Positions 21,277 to 32,350 of a stretch of DNA of 64,000 nucleotides are shown piece after piece. The stretch spans positions 129,757,689 through 129,821,688 of the forward strand of contig NC_090321.1 of NCBI RefSeq assembly GCF_040869045.1, given 5' to 3'. How positions within the stretch are numbered: the stretch's first letter is position 1; each line of letters opens with the position of its first letter. Source of the stretch: Eurosta solidaginis (lineage: Eukaryota; Arthropoda; Insecta; Diptera; Tephritidae). The notes beneath the pieces are model-generated. The model made no database searches, had not been told where the DNA came from, and saw nothing but the letters and a program-made list of their open reading frames with translations. The translations under genes and the position numbers were made by a program.

Positions 21277-22718
21277 CTAATCTAGTTTTAGAAATTAGTA
21301 TGACAGTTTTTTTCTGGATCAACTTTTGTGTTGTATTAACCGTTGAAAAGAATATGTAATTCAGACAGATTCTCTCACATTTTGAAATACACACAACATT
21401 GAGTTTTTTTTGCTTAGTGTTAGGTAAAGAATTTCAAATAAGACCTTATTATAAGGTTGGCAAAAACCCCGCCCAGCCGGCATGACTAATCACAGAGCAC
21501 TACGAGATCATGCGACTGCCTTCCTAGCTGCTCCATAGAAGATGTGATTACATAAGGGTTTAAGGGTTTGGGTCCATTACATATTTGAAAAAATTATGTG
21601 CATGTAATTTTTTTTACCTTATTGTGCGGCTTTCTTCACTACTACTTATAAATTTTACTTAAGCTTTTTTGGTGGCAGGGAAGATATCGGCGCTAAACTG
21701 AAAAATTGTGCAAACTATTGAAAGGTTTCTGTTTTTAATCAAAATAAAGAACAAAAATGTTTGGGCACTCGGCTGAAGCTAAAGCTTTTTAGGTTTTTTC
21801 ACCAACAAACTTTAAATTATGGTGGAATTATTTTCAGCTCTACTACCACTACTATTGATTGAGGCTGATATTTTTCCACTCACTGCTCAACTGTTAAGGC
21901 ATTAATGAACTGGATACATAGAATGAGTTGAAAAAAATACAAGTTGGTCAAATTTCGACCACGGACGATACTTGTTATAATTAATCAACTTTCGTTTACC
22001 AATTACACCTACATATGTACTGGAAAGCTGCTCTTCTTTACTTTGTTCGGTCATACGTGTTTGTATTTTAACAAAGTTCTTAGATGCGGCGTTTTCAAAA
22101 CAAATGTCATTTCCCACCATGGTTGCCACTTCGGTTCACTTGGACCAAAAATGGTCCTTTCCAGCCCCATTTATGCCGCTGGTAGCTTTTTTTCAATTTT
22201 TATTTTTGTCACTTTTCGGGCTGAAAAAAAAAGATTTGCAACAGCACGTGCACCTCAAAGAAATTTGACAGAGTTTTCCATTGATGAAGGCATTCTTGAA
22301 TTGAGAACTAAATCAAAGTGCGTGAATAATTTGATTTATATTAGGTACACTTGCCACTTCCTTAATTTATGTTCAAGTTATGCATGCAAGCACACCGATA
22401 GATATTGAGAGTTTGTGAAGCAATGTATCGACGTGCCAAACAAAAAGTGATTTTTCATTTGGGATATCGATATTTAAATTCTTCTCGCACAGCCTAAAGC
22501 ATTTTAATGAGTTTAAGGACTTTCATGACTATTGTGGTGTTAATCCACACAAGAGACTAGGCATTTTTTTTCAATCGTTTGCTCATTTTGAAAATTGTCT
22601 TCTTGCTCACGGCTCACACTGCGATGCGGCTATATTTTCTATCTTTGTGTCTGAAAGTTAATGGCGTTTCTTCTATACAAATGTCAAATTCAATATCAGT
22701 TAGACTTAAAAGTTTATA
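21277..22718. other. No gene recognised
   Basis: About 1.4 kb of AT-rich sequence. Open frames of 75-154 codons exist (for example 21944-22408) but show no motif and are rich in Phe and Leu from T runs. I see no repeat that matches elsewhere in the window. Confidence 0.5.
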
Positions 22719-23351
22719 TATGGGGTATTCCATCCCATTTCGACCAATTTTGAACCCGACTTTTTTCTTCTTTTCTAGCTTACGAAAGACGTTTTTCAGA
22801 ATTTTTTCAAATTTTTTCATCCAACTCAAAAAAAGTTATGAATTTAAAAAAAAACACCGTTTTTGTTTTCAAAATGCTATAACTTTTTCAAAAATTGACC
22901 GTTTGGGATATTCTTTTTTTTAATTTGTTTTTAAATGCACTTTTCGGAAAAAATACAAAAAATGTTTAAAGTTTTTTTTTGTAATTTTTCAGTTTTTGAG
23001 ATTATTCTAATTTCGCCATTTTTTTTGTTTCTCATAAAAAACTCCAATCAATTCTGCAATCATCCCCACTAATCCCAGAGTGGGCCGACATTTTTTTTTT
23101 TATTTAATTGAAAAAAACTTTAAAAATTTTTTTGTAGAGATCCCAAACAGTAAATTTTTTAAAAATTTATAGCATTTTGAAAACAAAAACGGTGATTTTT
23201 TAAAAATTCATAACTTTTTTTGAGTTTGATGAAAAAAAGTGAAAAAATTCTGAAAAACGTCTTTCGTAAACTAGAAAAAGAAGAAAAACTTTCAGCCAAT
23301 TCTAAAGGGTTCGGGTTCAAAATTGATCGAAATGGGATGGAATACCCCATA
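22719..23351. mobile_element. Long-inverted-repeat element, 633 bp
   Basis: The ends read ATGGGGTATTCCATCCCATT and its reverse complement. The arms, about 200 bp each (22719-22920 and 23150-23351), stay similar through TTGAACCCGA, GAAAGACGTTTTTC and TTTGTTTTCAAAATGCTATA. The centre is T- and A-rich. It has no ORF; the 114-codon frame at 22579-22923 overlaps the arm and is not coding. Confidence 0.75.
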
Positions 23352-23689
23352 AATTTCCGGCTGCACTAAATAGTTCAATCAGAAAATGCTTATCTGCCGA
23401 TATTATACCTTCAATATGAAGCATATTTTGAGTAATTTTAGGTACAATGATTATACCAAACTATTGGATATTTAAAAAATTTCCGTATACATAGTTCAGA
23501 ATTAAAAGTGTCTTAACCCAAAGAATATTTTAATTGGAAGTAAGGCAGAAATATTTTTTGATAGCTTTACAAATGCTCAACGTAGATCAGTTATAAACGC
23601 TTTTTATCAAATTATTCCCGTTGGAGATAAGAACCCCAGAAACTTTAATAATAACATTGTTAACTAATTTCTTGTTCCTACGGGGTGCC
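23352..23689. other. No gene recognised
   Basis: AT-rich sequence with no coding frame and no match seen in this window. Confidence 0.4.
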
Positions 23690-24140
23690 TGAACTCTGTT
23701 TTAATTCGAAGTCAGAACACCTCAGATTTTTTTCGGATTCCTGTTTCGTGAGCTAAAATAAGCTAAGCACCGATCACTTTTGGAAAAATCTGCATTTTGG
23801 TTCATCATCAAAATTAAAGTATATTTAAAAACTAGATAACCCTACAATCATATAGCATCAATTTCTCTATTTGGCAGTGAAAATATACTTTTGGCGATAT
23901 GTACCGCAGCTTGTAGGTCCAGTTGAGGACATAAGCCCTACCTACTTAGAATTTCCAATATACCCTCGAACTTTGGAGTTAGGTGCCAAAACTCCCATTT
24001 TCATAGGTTGATTCATATATTGGCTTATACCTTTATCACTGCTTGGTCTATGAAACTTTAATGTCATCAGAAAAACGATATTTTTGCGACTCCAACAAAG
24101 TATAACGTGTAAATTTATATGAAGAAATGTCAAAGAAACC
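23690..24140 (-). repeat. Inverted piece of repeat R
   Basis: Reverse complement of 11700-12110 and of 24880-25110: shared blocks include CATAGGTTGATTCATATATT and TTTTTTCGGATTCCTGTTT. Together with 24890-25110 it forms inverted arms around 24141-24890. Confidence 0.7.
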
Positions 24141-24590
24141 TTGCAAAATATGTTCAAAATTCAACGTACTGCATCACTTGTTCATTTCCATTCCAAATTC
24201 CACTTTGACCACTTCTAAGCAAAAAATATTGGCTATGTAACAAACGAAAATAAAAAATTGTATTTCTTTTTTTTTGCGACTTCATATCGAAGATCATTCA
24301 AATCGAAGATCGCAACATTGAAACCTTAATTAGTCTTTGAAATTCGTATCAACGGACTGTGGATTCTTTTCAATAATCCTTTGTGTATACCCGTAACCAA
24401 CATTGTCAAGAAAATCGTTATAAAAAATGAAAAAGTGATGTACAACGTTGAATTTTCAATATAATTTGTAAAACAGCACTCTTGGCCCACTGTGCAAGTA
24501 GCGGCCACACACCAAACTTCTAAGAGACTAAAATATTATTACAAGAACAACACTACATATATTTAAGATTTAAAATGCGCAATTTTGTTA
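24141..24590. other. No gene recognised
   Basis: AT-rich spacer between inverted R pieces. The only open frames are short and without motif. Confidence 0.4.
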
Positions 24591-24790
24591 ATTATTGTTG
24601 GTTATACTTTCTTAGTTGTTCTACCCTGAAGATGCTTGCCGTAGTGCAATTGAAATATATCGGTTTTTGAAACGAAAAAATCAAATGTGTTTTATTCATT
24701 AAGCACGGACCTAGATCCAGCAAAAATTATATATTTTAAGCAATAAAGGTAGCCAAAAATTCATAATTTTATAATTTGTAAGGTTTCTCT

Positions 24791-25049
24791 AACGTTTCTA
24801 AATATAAATTTACAAATTATACATTGTTGCAGTCGCTAAAAGATCCTTTTTGTGATGACATAAAAGTTTTGTTCGTAGTCCAAACAAAAATAAAGTTATA
24901 AGCCAATATATGAATCAACCAACGTTTCTAAATATAAATTTACAAATCATACATTGTTGCAGTCGCTAAAAGATCCTTTTTGTGATGACATAAAAGTTTT
25001 GTTCGTAGTCCAAACAGAAAAAAATTATAAGCCAATATATGAATCAACC
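24791..25049. repeat. 130-bp tandem duplication within repeat R
   Basis: Units 24791-24920 and 24921-25049 both start AACGTTTCTAAATATAAATT and end ATATGAATCAACC. Copy 1 at 11660-11800 has a single unit. Confidence 0.85.
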
Positions 25050-25254
25050 TATGAAAAGGAGTTTTTGGCACCGTACTCCGTAGTTTGCGGGTATATTGGA
25101 AATTGAATACATTTCTTTTTTTTTGGATCTTTTAGGACGGATTTTATAATAAAAATTATACAATCGAGCTCTGGAGAAATTTAGTCAAAAGATTTTGATG
25201 TTAATAATACTGAACTATTTTATTATGATTGTTTAGCGACCCATTGAATGTTAC

Positions 25255-25523
25255 CTTTTTACTTGCTGGCTCGAGGTCATATAAATAAAAACAAGGTGTT
25301 TATATTTTGTGCCAATATATTTCGATTACACATCGGTAATCGTCTTCAAAGGCGAAATTTATTTCACATTCGAACTGTATAACGAGGAGTATTAAATGTC
25401 TAATAGGAATGTGAAATAAATTTCGCCCTTGAAAACGATTACCGATGTGTAATGGAAATATATTGGCACAGAATATAAACACCTTGTTTTTACTTATATG
25501 ACCTCGAGCCAGCAAGTAAAAAG
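25255..25523. repeat. Long palindrome, second copy
   Basis: Arms 25255-25371 and 25407-25523 with a 35-bp spacer. Same sequence as the palindrome at 12464-12731 apart from a few substitutions, most of which leave the arms paired. Confidence 0.85.
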
Positions 25524-25730
25524 GCTGAACTATTTTAGTTTGCGGCACGTATTATCCCATAAGGGTTTTCGTTAAAACATATATTTATATAAGGCTTTTT
25601 GTTGAAATGAAAGTGTGTGTGACATTGTACTTTACCAAATCAGACAATTAATCCTATAAATGTAGAAACTTAATAACTTAAATACACTTTATTTTTGTTT
25701 AAGAACCTTTAGTTATTTTCAACATCTACA

Positions 25731-26041
25731 TGTAGTAAAATAGATGTTTATTTAATGTTCAAATGTTTATTTCATATTTAAATGTTTATTTTATAGTTAA
25801 TATATTTAATACGCACTTAGATTTAGTTTTAGAGCTATTTTTAGTCTCTATTGTATTTAAGTGTTGAAGCGTGATGATTCGCGAGCTGGACAGAACTGAA
25901 ACTTTTTTAAAATTGAACTTGCAAAACTGTTCTGTTGAAAAGACGCTTCGTTAAGAAGAGTTGTTTAGTTGCTATGTTAAGGTTGTATTTTAAGGTATGT
26001 AAGTTTAGGTCTTTCGTCCACTGCGGTGTTCCCGCCCCACA
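25731..26041 (-). repeat. Gypsy 3' LTR (311 bp)
   Basis: In plus orientation it runs from TGTAGTAAAATAG to CCCGCCCCACA; read in sense it starts TGTGGGGCGGG and ends ACTACA. It matches 31669-32350 once the SINE there is removed, and the LTR of copy 1. Confidence 0.9.
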
Positions 26042-27150
26042 TTCGGCCCTCCTGACGCTTCGTTCGGCTCGAATGATTGCTCGGGTTGAACCGAAGGCTC
26101 CCATTTCTTAATAAATTCAGCCACAGAAATTGTACGGCCGGGGCCTTCGTGGTCTCCTATTTTTACAACCTCATTCTTCCCTTGCTTTAAAATTTTACTG
26201 ATTTTATACGGACCTAGACATTTCGGCTTTAACTTTAACCCAGCACCGAATTGTGTTCGCTTAATGGCTACTAAATCATTTACACGGTACCTATTCTCTT
26301 CTTTCCTGTTCTTATTAAACGTCTTCCGATTCTCCTCTTGAATCTTGCTAATATTTGCTTGTGCTTCCTTACGCATATTCTCACGCTCTTCGTCTAACTC
26401 TTGTATAGCTGCATCTTCCGTCAATTCAGCTAGCCTAGGTTCAGTATTCACTCGCATCTCGACTCCAGTTAACAGCTTAAAAGGTGTAAACCTCGTGCTT
26501 CTTGGTGGAGAATTGTTTACGGTCTGCTGAACACGCTCTACCACTGACCTGGGTTTTCTCAACAAAGCATAGACAGCATCGATATAATGATCTTATAGAT
26601 GCGCTCCACTTGAACATTTCGACGGGGTACGCCGGTAGCCAAAAGGTGTTCGATACCCTCCGCTTCGCAATACTCTTTAAGCGAATTTGAGATAAATGCG
26701 GCTCCTCGATCCGATACAATTCGTCTTGGATTTCCGAACGCGGAAGCCTGTCTTTTGAGTCGGTCTATGACATCTACTTGCGCAGTGTTTCTGGTTGGAT
26801 AAACCCACACAAACTTAGAGAATGTGTCAACAACCACAAATATGTAACTATAGTATTTAGTGGTCTGCTCCCTTGGGCCTACGTGGTCGACATGGTAGGT
26901 ACCCACCTATCGGTGTTAAAAACCCTTCCTTTTTACCTGACCTGCTCTCTCCTACAATACATTCTACACAGCTCCTTACAATTCTGGTGATTTTAGGGTT
27001 CGCTTGAGGAATATAATATATTTTTTCAAGTGCGTCTTTTGTTTTTGCAATAGAAAAATTACCTTGCCTATGTGCCATCCTAATTATTTCATCCTCCATA
27101 GCCGATGGGACGACTATTAATTCCTTGATGGGATCCTTGTAGAGGATGCC
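26005..27150 (-). pseudogene. Gypsy integrase
   Basis: Zinc-binding region MAHRQGNFSIAKTKDAL ... CVECIVGES, then a short loss near 26910 that breaks the frame. The core follows with YHVDHVGP (first Asp), SDRGAAF (second Asp) and VERIY (Glu). A shift near 26560 leads to the C-terminal part with LGPYKISKIL, a GPY/F-type motif, and a Glu/Pro-rich tail. The product would insert cDNA into the genome; three frames are now needed to read it. Confidence 0.85.
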
Positions 27151-27159
27151 ATACTTAAG

Positions 27160-28173
27160 CTAAAACTCTTCGTAGCTATCCTTTCCTAGCACCGTACAAA
27201 TAGCCCTTACCAAATGGTCATCATGTTGTGCCTGCCTCAACCTATGTATCAACGTATCCTCGAGCATCAAACACGACACTCTGCTCAGTGCATCCACGTG
27301 CTTCATTTTCAACCCACTGCGGTGTTCAACCTCATAACTGTAGTCCTGCAAAAACATTGTCCAGCGAGATACTCTTGACGGAATATTGCGCTTTTGCATC
27401 GTCATCGTGAAAGCGTTGCAATCAGTTATGATCTTGAATCTGATACCCAGTAAATAAACGCGCCACTTCTTGAGGGCCTCTACTATAGCCAACACTTCGT
27501 GCTCATACGAATGGTATCTTTCTTCAGCTGGCTTGCACCTACGGCTCATAAACTGAACAGGATGAAATGCGTGGTCATCTGTGTCTTTTTGCATCAAAAC
27601 AGCGCCATAACCAAAGATGCAGGCATCTGCGTGCACTTCAGTAACTGCCTTAGGATTGCATAGTTTTAAAACGGGTGCTTTCATTAGAGCTGCCTTCAGC
27701 TGCTGAAAATCGGCTATCTCCGCATCTCTCAACTCGAATTTTGAATCTTTTCTAAGATTATCCGAAAGGGGTTTAGCTACCACCGCGTAACCTTCTATGA
27801 ATCTCCGGAAATACGACGTTAAGCCGAGAAAAAGCTGCAGAGACTTTTTATCATGAGGTATAGGGAAATTCGCAACGACTTGAGTTTTTGCCTCTGATGG
27901 TGCTTTGGTACCATTTTCCACTATGTACCCTAAAAAGTCCACTCTACGCACGAGAAATCTACATTTACTCCATTTTACTTTTAAATTGTACTCTGCCGCT
28001 CTATATAGCACAAGCTCTAGCTTCTGGGTGCCCTCATCTACATCCTTGGAGGGAATAATGAGGTCCTCCATATATGCTACGACTGTGCCATTCTGAATCA
28101 AATCCCTAAATACAGCGAATGTGAATCGCGAGAATACGGCAGGGAATTTGAGATTCCGAATGAGACATAGCAA
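27160..28173 (-). pseudogene. Gypsy reverse transcriptase C-terminal part and RNase H
   Basis: 337 codons. The catalytic loop reads YMED at residues 34-37 where active enzymes have two aspartates, so the polymerase appears inactive. VDFLGYIVENG and FLGLTSYFRRFI are typical thumb/connection motifs. RNase H follows, with VHADACIFGYGAVL (Asp near 183), FMSRRC, YHSYEHEVLAI and ITDCNAF. The frame overlaps the preceding RT part (28098-28718) by a shift near 28140. Confidence 0.9.
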
Positions 28174-28718
28174 AATTCAAACTGACCGTTGTGGGTTACA
28201 AAAGCCGTATACATTCTAGAACTATCCTCATCCGGTACATGGAAAAATCCGTTGGATAAATCGAGAGTCGTAAAAACAAAAACACCCTGCAATCTCTCAA
28301 TAACGTCGTCTAATAGGGGCACTGGAAAATTGTCTCTAACGATTTTCGCGTTTTGCCGCCTATAGTCACAACAAAGGCGCTTACTATCATCCTTCTTGGA
28401 CACTAACACAATAGCGGATGCATGTTCTGATGTGCTCCGTTGAATTATATCTTCTTCTAGCCATTTTGCTACCTGGTCTCCTACACATTTCTTGTCTGCG
28501 AAAGACATACGCCTATGCCTTTCATAGATCGGAATATCATCGGTAAGTACAATTTTCATTTTGACTGGAGATTCACTCTCCTTTTCCGGCTTATAACTAG
28601 TAATCAACGATTTCACAACGTTGAGCTCGGAAATTTGCAAATGTGACAAGTCGACATCTGGCTCACTAGTCTCAAATTCTTCTGCTGTACAGCACATACT
28701 CTTAAATTCTTCTAGCAC
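28098..28718 (-). pseudogene. Gypsy reverse transcriptase N-terminal part
   Basis: 206 codons with SAIVLVSKKD, CCDYRRQN (fingers) and TTLDLSNGFF (first catalytic Asp, about residue 153), then AFVTHNGQFEFCYVSFG. The normal motif after this loses frame near 28140 and continues in the next ORF. Confidence 0.85.
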
Positions 28719-28780
28719 TTCCAGCTTTCGTTGCTTCTTTTCCTTCCCCTCAATCTCACTAATGCACGTATCCGGATCTC

Positions 28781-29140
28781 CTAAAATACTACCGCTTTGT
28801 GACTTATTTTCAGTTTCCCTTTTAGCTTTAAATTAGCCGACTCCCCCGGCATAATTATATCTACCTTCTTGAGTATGGTGTTGCCGATTATCGCCGAGTA
28901 ATGCATGTCACGCCCTCGCACAGCGTGGAAAGTAATTTGAAGCAGCAAATCGTCGACTTGAACGGGAATTATAAAGCTACCTAACGTATTAAGAACACTA
29001 CCGCTTATACTTCTTAGCTTACGTCTATCCTTGCTCAATTCGATATCCCCACCGAACATAAGTAGGATGTCATAGCGTATCAAACAAAGGTCGCAACCGG
29101 TGTCGATTAATGCCGCAAAGTCATCGCCCTATTTCACCTG
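28781..29140 (-). pseudogene. Gypsy aspartic protease
   Basis: The minus strand reads FAALIDTGCDLCLIRYDILL with the active-site DTG at 29097-29105, then a second hydrophobic motif SAIIGNTILKK. A TAG lies just upstream of the motif, and the 100-codon open part begins after it at 29083. Confidence 0.75.
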
Positions 29141-29157
29141 CTGTTGGGCCTGACTCA

Positions 29158-29178
29158 CCCCCCCCCCCCCCCCCCCCC
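29158..29178. repeat. 21-base homopolymer C run
   Basis: An uninterrupted C run inside the gag-protease junction (G run in the coding sense). It may be natural slippage or an assembly artefact. Confidence 0.8.
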
Positions 29179-29209
29179 AACGTCTCTACGCTACCGTTTT
29201 CGATTTTGA

Positions 29210-29360
29210 CCGAACGTTTCGTATCGCTACAATCGCACGATGACCTGGTTGTCCACATTTGAAACATTTGGCTGAGCTTGTTTACAATCTTTTGCTATAT
29301 GAGCAGTCGACGCACTTAAAACATCGTTTAACTTTTTCTTTCTGTTCACCTTGATTAGAT
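29210..29360 (-). pseudogene. Gypsy Gag zinc knuckles, broken
   Basis: The minus strand contains RCFKC followed, after a one-base frame change, by AHIAKDC, and then KCFKCGQPGHRA, so two CCHC knuckles are present in pieces. They would bind the element RNA. Frame changes lie within the first and after the second knuckle. Confidence 0.65.
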
Positions 29361-29528
29361 CTCGATGTTACTTTCGCATAAGCTTGAATAACATTCGAGG
29401 TGAGCACTTGTTGGCGGCAGGATCGTATTTTTTCGTAAGCGCGAATTTGCTCTTTTAAATCGGTTTATTGTCTTTGCCTGGCATAGATTGGCTTTATTTT
29501 GCCGTGAGTCGGGTAAGCCTTCTATAAA

Positions 29529-30140
29529 CTATTCAATTAAACTCACGTCGTCAAGTTTAATTCGTTTGCCCAACTCCATTGTACTATAAAGGTATTCTTT
29601 ATAATCTTCATTTTGACGCTTCCGTTGATTTCTTAGCGTTCGGTGCACCTCCACAGCCGACACTGTGATACTAAACTCCGACCTTAATGCCTGCGCTAAC
29701 ATCTCGAAACTAGTTATTCCTCTTTGACTTCGTATAAAAAGTTTTGTCGCACATTTGAGCAGCTCTTTTGCATATATAAATTTGTGTAGAGGATTCCAGT
29801 GAACTGCTTCAGCATTTTCATTGAAATCCTCTAACCAATCTTCGATCGACAAAGACCCCGAACCGCTAAAAGACGTCAATGACTCTGCAATATCTCGCAA
29901 AGTAAGCGGCGTGCGACTAAATGTTTCGTACCTGACTTCACTTGGAGGTGATGTGCCGGCGTTGCCATATTGAGAGCCTTCGTCAACGTTGTCATCATCT
30001 TCACTATTTACAGTTAGGCCGTAATGCTCCATTAGACTGTCTTGTAATGTCATCTTCCGGCCTGTAGTCGACAACTCTAACTCAGCTAACTTTACTTTTA
30101 ATTCGTCTACTTTTAACTTTAAAATATCTTCCCTATCCAT
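29529..30140 (-). pseudogene. Gypsy Gag with SAP-like N-terminus
   Basis: 203 codons from ATG 30140. Residues about 5-37 (LKVDELKVKLAELELSTTG and on) match a SAP motif, a DNA/RNA-binding helix pair. Residues about 98-190 resemble the retrotransposon Gag fold (SIEDWLEDFNENAEAVHWN). The frame ends in a TAA at 29529-29531; related coding continues in other frames down to the zinc knuckles. SAP motifs at the Gag N-terminus are uncommon and recur in the element at the right edge of this window. Confidence 0.75.
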
Positions 30141-31071
30141 TGTGACTCGTCACACTCCAACTATCGACTATGATTAAATTTGTTTCGATTTAAAATTATA
30201 CAATGCTATAGCGAACACGAATATTGAAATATTCACCGTACAACTTTTACAAAACTATTTTCTTTCACAAGAGTGTACAAGTATTTGTTTGCCGTGCTAT
30301 AATTTTGGATCTACCTCAGCACATATGAGTTACTATAGTTGGTTCACCTTAAAATGTATGCATGTTTTGTTATAAATTTAATTCACCTTAGTTACAAAAT
30401 GTTCGCTGTGCTATAATTTTTAATTCACCTCAGTTACAAAGTGCTTCTTCACCAAATCAACAATTGTCTTGCTATGGTTTTCTCTTTCAAACTAATTAAA
30501 CAATCAAAATATTTCGCAATACGTTGAAAATTTTACAACTCGATTCTCTTATATGTACTTCCTTGTTAATATAATGAACACAAACTTTAAATCCTTACTC
30601 ATTATTAATACATATAATTTCACCATCCGGTTTTATTATGTTTTTTTAATCAAAATTATTTTACGTATGTACATATATATGGAGTTTGAAACTTTACATA
30701 GACCCAAAAACTGAGACAACAAGGGTTGCATATGAAATACGCTGATACTCGAATTTTCTGTTTTGTCTTATTATAAGCTACTCTACCAAAATCAAAGTTA
30801 CGTTAAATAAAGTGAAACAGAAATACAGTCTTTAAGGACAGTATTTGAATTTAATGTTCCTTTCATTTACTCTCTTATCTACTACCCTACTGATACTCAT
30901 CTGCTGTTCGCCTCTTCTGACTTCGTATTCGCAACCTGCCGAACGACTTTTGCTCAAATCAACAGCTACTCTATTCTCTAGCACCACTTGTGTTACTTCG
31001 AACGAACGTATTGATCGAAACAACTTCTCGTCTAATTAATGACACAATCGCTGTTACAGCTTTGGGATGAT

Positions 31072-31470
31072 GCGAATATGCGCTTGTTTTTGTGTTTTCA
31101 GCCACTGCCACACAAATCACAATTCGTAGAATTAGCGCTATTCGCTCTGTGCTACGCTAGTACATCAACAACAAGGATTGTATTCGTTTTAGCATCTACA
31201 CACAACCTTACAAACAAGCGTTATACGGTCACTGCCACGCTGTGCTTTTCAATAAAGTTGTAGCTTTTCCGAAATGTTTTGAATATGCACTGGATTTTGT
31301 GCTTTCAGCCTCTGCCACACAAATTAAAATTCATAGAATTAGCGTTATTCGGCATCTGCCACTCTAGTTTATCAACAACAACAAGGATTGTATGATTTTT
31401 AGCATCTTCACACAACCTTACAAACAAGCGTTATACGGCCACTGTCACGCTGCACTTTTCACAAAGATAT
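31072..31470 (-). repeat. Direct duplication of about 209 bp in the gypsy leader
   Basis: Blocks at 31093-31260 and 31302-31470 share TCTGCCACACAAAT-type, CAACAACAAGGATTGTA and ACAAACAAGCGTTATACGG sequences. Copies differ by about 10 percent. Confidence 0.75.
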
Positions 31471-31644
31471 ATTAGCACACTGTATGTAGGTGAAATTCGA
31501 TTGCATACGATAGTAGCATATCGGGAAAATTTTTTCAGAAATCTTTACACGAATATTTCGTTTATTCATGCCACTGTCACTTAAATTGTTAAGTATTTTA
31601 TTCTCTCGCCACTCGATTTTCTCATGGCCACTCGCGTAAGGAAC

Positions 31645-31668
31645 CGAATCCTTTTTCTGACACCAATT
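31645..31668 (-). other. Primer-binding site, probably tRNA-Leu type
   Basis: Read on the minus strand directly after the 5' LTR: TTGGTGTCAGAAAAAGG. The first 11 bases fit the mdg3-type PBS TGGTGTCAGAA. The element at the right window edge has TGGTGTCAGAAG at 63099. Confidence 0.65.
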
Positions 31669-32350
31669 TGTAGTAAAATAGATGTTTATTTAGTGAGCAA
31701 ATGTTTATTTCATATTTAAATGTTTATTTTATAAAATAAATAAATAAAAATAAATGTAAGGCGCGATAACCTCCGAAGAGATCTAAGGCCGAGCTTCTCT
31801 TCCAATTTGCGTCGTGCTCCTCTTGTTTTTCCCTACAAAATTGGCCGGACGGGACCTACATGTTTTATGCCGACTCCGAACGGCATCTGCAAGGCAGATG
31901 AGTTTTCACTGAGAGCTTTTCATGGCAGAAATACACCCGGAGCGCTTGCCAAACACTGCCGAGGGGCGACCCCGCTTAGAAAAATTTTCTTCTAATTGAA
32001 AAACCTTATTTCTAAAATTTTGATGTTGCTTTGCCCGGGAGTTGAACCCGAGGCATACGGTGTGATAGGCGGAGCACGCTACCATCACACCACGGTGTTT
32101 ATTTTGTAGTTAATATATTTAATAAGCACTTAGATTTAGGTTTAAAACTATTTTGTCTATTATATTTAAGTGTTGAAGCGTGATGATTCGCGAGCTGGAC
32201 AGAACTGAAACTGTTTTAAAATTGAACTTGCAAAACTGTTCTGTCGAAAAGACGCTTCGTTAAGCAGAGTTGTTTAATTGCTATGTTAAGGTTGTATTTT
32301 AAGTTATGAAGGTTTAGGTCTTTCGTCCACTGCGGTGTTCCCGTCCCACA
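31669..32350 (-). repeat. Gypsy 5' LTR interrupted by a SINE
   Basis: Left part 31669-31730 and right part 32097-32350 together match the 3' LTR. The SINE lies between them with the duplicated target GTTTATTTT. Confidence 0.9.
31731..32096 (-). mobile_element. tRNA-derived SINE, full length
   Basis: On the minus strand the head starts CACCGTGGTGTG and contains a box A-like TGGTAGCGTGC and box B-like GGTTCAACTCC (pol III internal promoter). The body follows, including CTAAGCGGGGTCGCC and GAACGGCATCTGC parts read on either strand, and the tail is T/A-rich. Target duplication GTTTATTTT at 31722-31730 and 32097-32105. Another copy of the family lies at 57735-61625. Confidence 0.85.

Larger units (their letters stand above)
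24590..25730. repeat. Repeat R, copy 2
   Basis: Matches 11500-12902 in direct orientation, then runs without a Helentron into the gypsy LTR at 25731. It includes a palindrome (25255-25523) and an internal tandem duplication (24791-24920 and 24921-25049). Because copy 2 lacks the Helentron-like element, it shows the empty site for element 1 near 25694. Confidence 0.75.
30141..31668 (-). other. Gypsy leader (5' untranslated region)
   Basis: About 1.5 kb between primer site and gag, with no convincing coding frame. It contains a tandem duplication at 31072-31470 and a primer site at the 5' LTR edge. Confidence 0.6.
25731..32350 (-). mobile_element. Gypsy-type LTR retrotransposon, near full length, decayed
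   Basis: On the minus strand the order is 5' LTR (32350-31669), primer site, leader, gag, protease, RT, RNase H, integrase, 3' LTR (26041-25731). The flanks TACA (25727-25730) and TACA (32351-32354) are a 4-bp target duplication. The primer site TGGTGTCAGAA next to the 5' LTR suggests tRNA-Leu, as in mdg3-like elements. All ORFs carry breaks, so it is not active. No envelope gene is seen. Confidence 0.9.

Noticed and set aside
22579..22923. 114-codon ORF
   Set aside because: It overlaps one arm of a long-inverted-repeat element and is rich in Phe and Lys from homopolymer runs.
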